Source: Mesotaenium endlicherianum (lineage: Eukaryota > Streptophyta > Zygnematophyceae > Zygnematales > Mesotaeniaceae). From it: DNA of 32,398 nucleotides. Of the stretch, positions 1-11,400 are shown piece after piece. Location of the stretch: assembly GCA_009602735.1 (NCBI GenBank), contig WELA01009072.1, positions 126,352-158,749 on the forward strand, read 5' to 3'. Position numbers and translations under genes: made by a program. The notes beneath the pieces were generated by a model that did no database searches, was not told the DNA's origin, and saw only the letters and a list, made by a program, of their open reading frames with translations. Within the stretch, counting starts at the first letter, position 1. Each line of letters opens with the position of its first letter.

Positions 1-726
1 GGCCACCCCTCTCCCCCTCCTGCCCCCCTGCCCCCCCTAACGCACCTTTGAAGCCCACGCCCAGGCCTTCAAGCCCTACTCTTTCATGCCTACATCAAAG
101 GCTTACACCCTTCAACCCTGCTGGGACACTTGAGCTTGATGCGTCTGGCCACGAGCGGGCAGCGGATGGGAATGGGCAAGCGTTAGCCTGTCTCCCTGAC
201 GTGGTGGGTGAGTCCTGTTCAGAAGGGCTGTTTACGCGGGCGTGTCTCTTCAAGTGGCCAGTGTTTGCTACTTCATACCTCTTTTGTGTCCCAGTTGTAC
301 ATGTGTCATATACATATAAACTTTTGAACAGCCAGATGTCCATGCGCCTGGACCCCCAATTATTTTCCATTTATTCCTTCTGGTAAGCACACTATCTGCC
401 GGCCCTGGAGTGGACGGGCTCCCTCCCTTTCCATGAGGAAACAAGCTCGGCCCTGGCAACTCACTCCCCTTGCTGCGCTTCTCTTTCATGCCTTCCCACC
501 ACCATACACCTGTTCCCTATGCAGTTGTTGGTTGGCTTTACATTCATGCGCCAGAGCAGCTGAGCATCGTCAATACATGACACAATATATCAAGCATCCA
601 AATGCAGTATGTTAAACATCCAACAACATAATGTTGTGCCTCCAAACACAGTCTATCCAGATGTCCAGATATCATCACATCCAAACACCCAAACACGGAA
701 AGTTGTGGGCGCTCTTGGTTATCCAG
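1..726. other. Upstream part of RDR locus, no exon recognised
   Basis: About 730 bases precede the first exon I can assign to the RNA-dependent RNA polymerase. The family normally has roughly 300 more N-terminal residues, so some of this may be intron and the rest of the gene lies outside the window. A GC-rich open stretch around 50-230 has no recognisable family motif. The bases just before 727 end in a normal AG acceptor. Confidence 0.4.
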
Positions 727-2353
727 GACCAGGACGGCAACGTGGTGTGCGGCGCCGATGGCAAGCCCCGCGTGCACACTGACGGCAGCGGCTTCATCTC
801 CGTGGATTTCGCACGCCGCTGCCTCAGGCTCGTGGTGAAAGGCGCGCACGTCGGCGCCCTCGACCTCCAGGAGGTCTGCTCTCGCACCTCACTGCCCCCA
901 CCCGCCGCCCAGCCGCCTGCTGTCCGCCTGCTTGCCTGCCTGCTTGCGAGCCATCAGGCTGGTCAGTAAGCACTCCCTATGTGAAGAGGGAGCCCGGCCC
1001 AGGCTTGAAGGCTCCTTCTTTTCCTTCAGCAGCTGGCGATTGTTGCACAATCGGCTGCTTTCGATGTACGCTTCATATCTTTGAAATCCTCGACTAGCTT
1101 GCCAGATGAAAATGCAAAACTCCAAAGGGCTAGGGGCTTGCTGGTTGGCTTCCTTCTCCTAGTCCCTGCACCTACCTGTGCACTCGATTGCATGTGCAAG
1201 CAAGCATGTGATAGGAGGAACATGCAAGGGCTCAAACATGCGGTGGGGGGTGTATGAGCGGAGGGGATGCTTCTTATGAGGGGCAAATGCCCTGCAGTCT
1301 CTGTTTCGCACGCAGGCCCTCGGTTTGTGTCTCCTCCATCTTTGTTTCTTACTCATAGGCGCTCCCCTCTACATCTTGCGCTGTGCCGGATTGTTGCGCA
1401 TGCATGCATGCAGGAGTACCCTCTGTTGGTGCAGATGCGCCTCTTCCACCACAGCTGCTACAAGGGCATCCTTGTGGCCAATACAGCTGTACGTAGTGCG
1501 GCCCCGGCTGTATTGGCCTGCTTTGCGCCCCTCTGGATTCCGGTCCCTGCCGTGGGGGTGAAGTTGACGGTGCTGGCGGTGGTGATATTGTGATTCTGCC
1601 CTCTAGATGTGGTGTTAACCCTGATTAAAGCTGCTTTGTTTGGTGCCCCCTCATTTCATTTGCCTTCTTTTTGTGTTCTAGTATGCGACGGCGTGAGAGG
1701 AACAAGGCTGCCTTTTTGTGCATGTGTGTGCGTATGCGTGTGCGTGCATGTGCGCGTCCATGCGCATGCGTCTGTGTGGAGTTATCCTGGTGCGCTATCG
1801 GATGTGGGGAGACTAGATGGATGCCCTTGCCAAGTTGCGCACCCGCTACGCGTTCCTTTGGCATCTGCAAAATTGTCTGTGGCATATGAGTGCCGCCGCT
1901 GCGTCCCAGCGGGTACTGGAGTTGATACTTAGCATGCCTGCCCGCGCGCCCGCCCGAACACTGAGCCTCACAACTGTGTGTGTGTCTGTGTGTGTGTGTG
2001 TGTGCGTGCGCGCGCGTGCAGCTGCCAGATAATACTATCCTGGTGCGGCCATCCATGCAGAAAGTGAAGCAGGACCCGTCCATGAGTGTCGAGCAGCTGG
2101 CAACGTCATACAACTGCCTTGAAGTGTGCAACACCAGGTGAGCTGTGTTGTGCTTGACTTTGCTGGCGTAGAGACAGCCCCGCTTTCAAGCAGTCGCTGG
2201 AACGGGTAGACCGGTGTTGGTATAGTTGAGTAGATGAATGACGTGAGTAATTGACTACACGTGTTGGTATGTGTGATTGCTTGTGCGTGTATGCATGCCT
2301 GTATATCCATATGCTTCTATATATGCAGGCGTGTGTCTGCATGCATGCATACA

Positions 2354-2423
<70 letters not shown>

Positions 2424-5400
2424 CATGGGGAGTGGCTTACGTTGCATACCTTTGCACACAAAACACACACGCCAACATGATGAGACTCGTGTGCAAAGCT
2501 CGCCAGAGCTGGCATTGCCAGAGCACTTAGCACTTGGAGGACCTCTTGAGGCACATTGCCGTACCTCCAGAACCTGCTGCAACTTGTCACCCACCCTTCT
2601 CTCACCCCCTCATGGCTTTCTGCCACCCCTTCCCATGGGGCCCCTGATGAGGCACCAGCCTCTGCATGTTTCTTGCCACTGATGACACCATGCTGCAGTC
2701 AGAGCCCAATTCAAGAGCCCGCATGACTCCGCTGCCGTGGCGGCTGTGCCCGGCGTGCTTGAGTCGCTCCAGCTCCTTTTGTTTTGTCGCAACTCGCGCT
2801 TATGCGACAGCTGGTCAGAGCCTAAGGGGGGCCAAGCCTCTTCCTACTTAAGCCTTTTCTGGCTGTCAAGTCATGCTTGAAGCCCCCACTCACCTTCACC
2901 TCTGCTCTCCCACCCTCTCCCTCCCTCTCCCCGCCCCCCCTCCTTCTCTTCCCTCCCCCCTTCTTTCCCCCCTCCGTTATCCTTTGAAAACCCCACGCAC
3001 CCCCAGGTCCCTGCTCCCCACCCCCTCCTCGTTTGCCCTTCCGCCTCCCCCCTTGCCCTCTCCCTCCCCACCCTCCTGCGTAGTTTATAGTGCCCCTGGA
3101 AACTGTCATCTTTGATACACCGAAAAGCTGCGCCCTATAGTTGAAGCCCTAACCCATTCTCATATACTGGGGTGCGTGCGTGTAAGCGGGCCAGCCGACC
3201 GCCGGCGGAGAGGTGTATGCTGAACAAGCAGCTCATCCTGCTGCTCTGCTGGGGCCAGGTGCCCCACCCGCTCTTCTCGGACCTGGCCAGCGCCGCTCTC
3301 GACGACATCCGCCAGGTGTTCAGGGACAAGAGCGCCGCCCTCCACTGTGAGCACCCTTCAGTCCTCGTGCCGCCTGTCCCTCTGCGCCTGCGTCCCCCTC
3401 CTTTTTTGTCGAGCCTTCTTCTGTTCACTGTTTTGCAAGACAGGAACAAGCTTGCCTTGATAATGCATCCAGTGCCGCCTTCCTCTGTTCGTTGCGGGCG
3501 TCCGTTCCGTTGCCCCTCGCTACAAGTGTTGCGTGTGCTCATGGGTATGTGTGATCTTGTGTGTGTCTTTGGCGGGACGGGGGGGGAGAGGGCACGAGGG
3601 CACATCCTTGCTCTTGGCAGTCGTGAGGGACGCCGGCGGGGAGGACAACGAGTTTGGGCAGGAGGCCTTGCACATGCTTCTCGCCGGCTTCGAGCCCAAA
3701 AGGGAACCGTACCTGCAGCACCTCCTGTGGCTCATCGCCAAGGACAGCCTGGAGAGTCTGGCCAGGTGGCAGATCCCTGTGCCGAGCTCGCACTACCTCA
3801 TTGGAGTCCCCGACCCGAGCGGGCTGCTGAAGCCCGACCAGGAGGCCGTCATTCTGTACGTACACAGCTTGCCTCTCGTCTCCCGACATCTTCTTACCTC
3901 TTTGGGTGACCCCCGGAGCCTGTTTGAGGAGGCTTGCAGTGAGAGAGCTCCCCTCTTTCATCTGAGAAGCGCTGGCTGTTCCTTTCGGGCCTGCTGAAAT
4001 GAATCGACTTACCAAATAGGCAATTAACAATAAATAAAGATCTTTATATCAACAAGTAATCTTTATGGATTTTTCGTTAACTGATTAAACGGCAAAGGAC
4101 AACACACTAGCAGTGAACAATACTCGTAAATCAAATGCGAGTAAACTAGCATCAATAATGCAATCAGTAAAACTCACACATAAGCAAGGTTAGAAGACGG
4201 TGCGTATCAATGGCTTCTTGCCTTGGATCCAGATCTCTCAGTAAGCTGTACTAGAGAGTTGGCCTCGTTTCCGAATGCCGAACTCGAGAGCAATGCCTAG
4301 CATATGTACATGGAATGAGTTTACTGTTCAACGGCCAGTGCGATGGCACCACCTACCCGGGAGTTAACCACGTTGGTAGGACCTCGGTTAACCAAATCCA
4401 CCGCCATCTCCCATCATACCGAATAGCCATCCATCATAGGGATGTCATCTGGCCATTCATCTAGCATACCACACTTAGATGCATATCGTGGCAGTTCGCT
4501 GCTACCGAGTACGAAAGTCAGCTGGCTGTCAAAGAATGTGTCAGCAAGCTGACTTAAGCTGACATCAGCCTGCTGCTTCCGGCTGAGTCATTAAACTGAT
4601 ATTAAACATAATGTCCAGCACACTGATCATTAACTAGAGTTTAGCAGGCTGAACTTATTGAACTATATTATTTAAATGAATATTATGTCAACCAATATAC
4701 TGATTCTTTACAATCCCTCCAACTTATCATGTTGTCGCCTCGAGAACACTAACACTAATAACAGCGTGTTGTCCCTTCTGTCCCCAGCCTACTGCCATTA
4801 GAAGGGAGATGTCCCTGAGGCCCTATGCTCAGGGGAGCCAGACCTCTTCCTGTCTTGGGGTCTTCTGAAGCCTGTCAGAGAGGGAGGTTCCGTGTAAGGA
4901 CCCGGCGGAGAACGCAGTAACTGGGCTGTTTCCTCCTGCACAGTCTGAAACTGAAGGGAGGCAGCCTTCTCCTGGGCAGCCCTCAAACTGACAGGTACGT
5001 ATACCGGCATCCCAGAAGGATGTTGCATGACATGAGCCAAGGGTACATGCCCTCTCTGCGAGGGAGATGCTGGCAGGCCTCTGGCTATCTCTCGAGCAGC
5101 CCTCCGGTCTGCCCTGTCTGACTGGGTCTCCGTGCCTGCAGATGAGCTCCGTCCTCTGGCAGTTCCCAGCCAAGCGATATCCTCCTCTTCAGCGAGTTGC
5201 TGAAGGGCCAACCCCGTCTTCTCCCTTACAGGGAATGTGGCAGGTGTCAGGATCACGGCGGGGCTAGTGTCCTCCTCCTCGCCTTCCTCCTCGTCTTCCT
5301 CTGACTCCTCCTCATCTCCGTCCCCGGGTTCCTCGAGACTTCTGGGGTCTCTTTTGTCAGCTGCTCCAGCTCTTCCCGAGAATAAGAATATCCTACTGAC

Positions 5401-8400
5401 CTTCCCCTTTTGGGTGCTGGTGGGGGCTGCTGAGTCCGGACCGCATAGAGGTCCTTTTCCCCCTGCTTGCTTGCCCATTTGGCATACGCGTGCTTCCCTT
5501 CAGAGAATGACTCTCGGGCCCTGCTCCTGTCCCCCTGCATTTCTTGGCTCATGCAATCTCTGACTCCATCCAATCTTGGGTCCCAAGCCGCAATGTGAGG
5601 GGGCAATACTATATTCCCGTTTAGGTCTGTCAGGGAATCCTCATCCGTCGCCTTGTCGTTCTGCTGGTCCCTCATGTTGATGGTCATCCATCGCCAATCG
5701 GTGGGCTTTTGGAAGAAGGCAGGGTCTGTCCTTTTAAGAGTACAAGGGTACCAGTGCCCTGCAAAGTCTAGCTGACTGGTCTCCCTGGCCAAGAATTCCC
5801 AGCTCCTTCTCTCCACCTCATTATACATGGCCTTGAACCTGTTATGGGGTGCAGAGTCCTTAAAGCTGTCCGCGTCCATGGGGATCATCCTGATAACCCT
5901 ATCTTCCCCCACGATACCAGGAATCGATACAGCCCCTGCTTCGTTCACCTGGGCCATTGCCTGGGCCTCTCTGACCGTATATCCTACCATCCTGGCGTAG
6001 TCGTGGTAGAGGAGGAGCCCCGTGCTGACCTCTATATACTTGTCAAAGTTTTCTGATGTCTCCCCTTCCCTCTGGAGGATGTCCTTCTGTGACTCACTGC
6101 AACTTCTCTGAGCATACTTGAAGGCCTCCTCCAGTAAATTGACGCCCTTGCCCAGTACTGTGTAGCGGTAGCTGCTGATTCTCCTCTGCTCTTCTTCTGC
6201 CTGCTGCTTCCGCTTCTCCTCAGCTTGCCTCTCCTCCTCTGCTTTCTTGGCCTCCTCTGCAGCTTTTCTGTCCAGTTCTTCCTGCCTCAGTCTGGCCTGT
6301 TCCTCCTCCTCCTTCTTCTTCTGTGCCTCCCGCTGTTGTTGGAGTCGTTGTGATTCCCAAGCGGAGATGGAGGATATTTCAATGTCTCCACGGTATTGCA
6401 AGTATTTTGCATTTGCCTCTTCCGCCCTTCTCTTCCTCTTGAGTTTTGACTTTTGAGTCATCCTGCTCAATCATAAACACAATGCAGTTAGTGAAGTCAT
6501 GATATTTTGCCGCTACTGAGTGCCCTTGATGACGAGGAACGCGATCGCGAGAGTTCCTAGTGTGGAATACCTGGTGTGAGTGAATATAAGGGAAAATTGA
6601 GTTAGAGAGCAAGTGAGTGTGAGCGCAGGTTGAGTGTGTAATATGGTGATCAGAGAATACCACTCCCTCCAACTTAATTTTAAAAGTGGGCTGCCTGTCA
6701 CAACTGTCACTAACTGTCACATTCCCCTCCACTCATATGGAGTCAGGACCTCCTGTCACCTTCCCAGGTCTACTGAAGGGACAATTAGGATGGTGCCCCA
6801 GCCGCCCGAAGGTGGAACCGTTTCGACGCCCCTTTGCCATTGCTCAGCTGGTCTTTAAATTCCCAAGTGGTTTGCTGTGCTGAGCAGCTGTTTGACTCCC
6901 ATTAACCCCATTAAAGCTCTCCAGAACTTAGAGGTGAATTTTGAGTTTGTGTCTGAGATGATATTAGAAGGGAGCCCATGTTGGCATACTACATGGTTGT
7001 AGAACTGTCTCGCTGTTTCGAGTGCAGTCACTTTGACAGTTGTGGGGGATAAAAATGACCATTATTGTCAGTTTATCCACGACTACCAGTATCGAATCAT
7101 GCCCATTGGCAGTTTTTGGTAGTGTGACCACACAGTCTAGGGATATAGTTTCCCAGCGTCCATGTAGTGATTTGAGTTATTATATATTAGTTCGCATATA
7201 TTTTAATGTTTTCAAATATATTTGGAGTAGTATTGTGTGGAGTCAAGTGTGAATAGGTACTCTAGTAACTTGGTTCATGTCCTTTGAACCTTCCAAGGCA
7301 TTTTCGAAGTTAGAGGAAAGACCTAGAAGAACTCCATGTGGCAAAAGTCAGATGTGCCATTTTTAGGTCAAAAGGACATGTGTACATTATTCTAGAAAGA
7401 GGTGGCAAGTTTTGGGATGTGTTGGGTGCCAACACATCAACATACACCTTCCTAGAAATTACTTATGTAGCAAGTATATAAACAAGAGCTAGAACATAGA
7501 AAGACATTGCAGAATCACTCTTGTACTTGCCAAAATCCAGAACTATATTAACTTTCAAGAAGCCATCTCTCTTTCAAGAAGCTACCACTTGTGTTCAAAG
7601 ATCCTTGTCTTGAATAGATAAAGTATTCTGTTTTACTAAGTACTTTATCTATCTGTTTCACTACAGTCCAGCTGGGATGGGGAGTGGTTGCAAGAGACCT
7701 CCCGGTGGTGTGCGCCTAGACTTATTCTTTTGACACTGATCACAGGACTTTACATATTTCAAGACCTCCCGGGGCAACCCCTCCCAATGATAATGTTTTG
7801 CCAGTTTGCCAACTGTTTTGGCCTGCCCCAAATGCCCACCCAGTAAACTGTCATGTGCTTGACTCGATAAAAGGGACCTTATTTCCAAGTTGTAAGGAAT
7901 GACCAGCTTCAGCCTGCCTGAAGTGGTTTCAGTCACCCAGACCCCTCCCTTAAGCTTATACCCGAGTGCAGTAGCACGACACACACCAGTAGTGGGGCTG
8001 GGCTCAAATGTTGGGTCAGAAAGGTAGGCTTTCCTAAGTTGTTCAAGGAAGGACTTTTTCACCTTTAGTGAAGTGAGTGCACACAGGACTTTATCTACAG
8101 CATGCTGACTAAAGTTCCTTTCTTGCAAGTCAGGTCTTCTAGAGAGTGCATCAGCAGGATTCAACTTCCCTGGTTTGTAGTCGATCTGGACTTGGAACTG
8201 CTCCAGCATCTGGCTCCAGCGGTTCTCCCTCCTCGACAGCTTGGACTTCTTCTGAAAGTGAGTCAGAGCTTGATGATATGTAATCACCTTAAAAGCTTTA
8301 CCATGTAAGTATGCTCTTCACTGTTTGAGCACATGAATGATGGCTAGCAGCTCTTTATCATGCACTGAGTAATTAATCTCCGCTGGATTAAATTTCATAG

Positions 8401-11400
8401 ACTCGTACAACACAGGATGCCATTCTTGCCTTACCTTACCATCCTTTGTGGTTTTGTCAGCAGGCTGCAACAAAATAGCACCCATGGCAAAGTCAGAGGC
8501 ATCAGTGACCACCTGCACCGATTTGCTGGGGTCATACACGGCTAGCACTGGGGCAGAACAAAGAGCATCCTTAAGGGTCTGGAATGCAGCCTGCTGCTCT
8601 TCCTCCCACACATACCCTATGTCAGTCAATTTACTGGCCTTTGTGAAATAGTTCTCAATAAATCTCCTATAGTAGTTAGCCAACCCGAGGAAGGATCTAA
8701 CTTCAGAGACAGACTGTGGTACTGGCCAGTCCCTTATGGTCTGGACTTTCTTAGGATCCACACTGATGCCCTCTTTACTGACAACGTGGCCAAAGAATTC
8801 AATACTTTCCTTGAAGAAATCACACTTGCTCATTTTAGCATATAAGTGATTCGTCCTCAGAGTGTCTAGGACACTCTTTAAGTGTTCAGTGTGCTGAGCT
8901 TCATCTTAAGAGAAAATTAAAATATCATCCAGGAAAACTTGCACAAACTTATCCAAATAAGGTCTGAAAATGTCATTCATAGCACCCATGAAGGTCGCAA
9001 GAGCATTAGTCAGTCCAAATGGCATCACGTCAAACTCGTAGTGTCCGTAACGTGTGCGGAAGGCAGTCTTGTGTTCATCCCCCTCAGCAATTCTGATTTG
9101 ATGATAATCACTCTTGAGATCTATCTTACTGAANTCTATCTTACTGAACACCTTAGCACCAGACAGGGTATCAAGCAAGTCCTCGATTCTGGGTAAAGCA
9201 TACTTGCTTATTACCGTCATTATATTCAGGGCTCTGTAATCCACACACATCCGCATACTGCCATCCTTTTTCTTAACAAATAGGATGGGTGCGCCGTAAG
9301 GTGATTTACTGGGAGAAATATAACCATTTTCCTCAAGCTCTGCAATCTGTGTTTTCAACTCCTCGCTCTCCACATAAGACAAGCCATACGTGCGTTGCCA
9401 GGGTGGCTGACTCCCAGGTAAAATATCAATCCTATGATTTACTTCCCTCTTAGGGGGTAAACCTGGAGGCATATTAAATACATCAGTGTACTGAGCAACA
9501 GTTTTTGCAGCAGTAGGGTGCTCCGGAGGGCTTACCTTTTTCTCAACCACTTCTTCAGGTTGAGGAGGGACCTCTCTTAGCAGCAGAGAGAACATTCTAT
9601 CTTCCTTCTGGTTCCAGCTTTTGACGAACTCCATTGCATTCAGCAACTTGCATCCTTCTGGAAGCCTCTTCTTTTCCTTCATTTGCCATCCACACAGGAC
9701 AAGAGGAAGAGCACTGGTGGGTGCCAAGTCAGTCTGCCCATCACTGGCTCCTCTCACTTTAACTGTACCTCTGCTCCAACACACTTCAGCTTGATGTCTA
9801 TTAAGCCAGGACCTGCCTAGCACGAGATCATAAAAGCCAGTGTTGAGTACCTCAAATGTAAGCGTTTCAGTTAGAACTGCAATGCCAGAACCTAACTGGA
9901 CCTCAATAGGCTTGGTTATAACTCCTCCCGGGATACTTGAGGCATCTCCAAGGAATATTTTTCTATTCCCTTGGGTGACAGTAGGCAGCCTTAGCCGCTT
10001 AACTAAGTCCTTGTGGATAAAAGTATGTGACGCCCCTCCGTCAACAAATGCCCTCACCTTCCTACCTGCAATCATGCAATGCAGTAGGATAGGGGGGACT
10101 GTCTTTTCCTGACTTTCGCATTGTTCTCCTGACGTAGCAAAGAAATGTTGGACATCAGGTGGAACAAGAGCATCCAGAGTGTGCACTCTCTGGACGTCTA
10201 TATTGCTGATGGTCTCCTTTATCTGGTTGTCAGGCATGCATAGTGAATCCAGTTCAGCAGGACCCATAATACCTGCTACAAGGGCAGCTAGTGACGACTC
10301 ACTATCTCTAGCATCCTCACAGTCAGTAGACTGGATTACTGACTGTTGTTGTCTTTTAAAGGCTGGTCTTTTCTCTCGACCTTAGGCAGGTGCTTGACCG
10401 GACACTGCTCTCTGAAGTGACCTGGCTGCTGGCAATGAAAGCTAATCGATTTTGCTGAGGCTGGTCTCGGCATAGTCCTACCACCACCCCTTCCATAGCC
10501 ACCTCGAGAGGAACCACCTCTACCTCTAGACTGAATAGCATTGTACTCATACTCATATTCATCACCCTGATTATCCTCAGCCTGGTCTCCTTCAATTGCA
10601 TTGTAGGAACCGTGGGGCTTTTTGACAATCTTAGACACCAAAGCATTACTCTGGCGCTTGTGATTGAACTGCTGCTGATCCCAGGCGTCAGCATCCTGGA
10701 TCAAGTCAGCCAGTTTCTCATACTTTTTCTCAGCAAAATGACCAGAGACCTCGGATTTCAAGCCATACCTGAAGTATGCTATCCTATACCGTTCTGGCAA
10801 GTCTGGCTGTTTCATCATGTTCTCCTAGAACTTTTGAGCAAACTCAGCAACTGAAGTGGTCTGCTTCAGTGTCAAGGAGATCATCGCATAGATAGCTTTC
10901 TCCTGCTGGTTGATGACATCAAATTTCTCATGCAACTTCTCGACAAATTCTCCCCACGTAGGGTCACCAAGTTGCCGAGCCTTACGCTCTCTTTTCTAGT
11001 AAAGCCACCAGTCTGCGGCAGTGCCTTTCAGGAGCGCACCGGTATGCCTGACCTTCTCGTAATCTTGCAGTTCTGGGTAGTTTTCCAGCCACTGCTCAAC
11101 ATCCGCGAGAAACTTGATCAGGTAATATTTTCTGTTTCCCTCAGGATCATATTCCTGGGGAGGTTTTGGCTTGGGCTTACTAGGCCCTCGGCCACCACCA
11201 CTAGTGGTTTGAGACCCCAGNGGTCTCTGTCCTGCAGTAGAGACATTATGATTCTTTTGTCCTCTTGTTGGGACTGATACATGGTCGCCATTTGCGACTG
11301 CATTTGAACGAACAATGCTCCCAAGTCTACACTCTGGGGTGGTAGATTAGCAAATGCAGCAACAGCATTGGCATCTACTCGCTGAGTAGTGTCCTCAACA

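Larger units (their letters stand above)
6855..10360 (-). pseudogene. pol: Retrotransposon pol (protease, RT, RNase H, integrase), multiply disrupted
   Basis: Domains in order: aspartic protease ([11 protein letters not shown]); reverse transcriptase with the [32 protein letters not shown] and FLDD motifs; RNase H ([25 protein letters not shown]); and integrase zinc-binding region ([14 protein letters not shown]...CDQCQKNK). Lesions: an N with a duplicated 14-mer at 9134; TAA at 8908-8906 right after the FLDD motif; TGA at 8320-8318 where Trp would be expected (K-Q-stop-R-A-Y-L); a solo LTR at 7163-7665. Past the solo LTR the integrase core resumes with its first catalytic Asp (ISLD). It shifts frame at a five-C run (7043-7047), shows the second Asp (ISD), and stops at 6857-6855 before the catalytic Glu. 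The third DDE residue and any chromodomain are missing. This copy could not supply its own enzymes. Confidence 0.9.

Noticed and set aside
1625..2600. Long minus-strand ORFs rich in His/Thr/Ser-Leu
   Set aside because: They are translations of the TG and GA microsatellites and show no protein-family character.
3172..3909. Single 245-codon ORF
   Set aside because: It fuses an RDR exon (3195-3346) with intron and with the next exon in the wrong frame; splice sites and family motifs support two separate exons.
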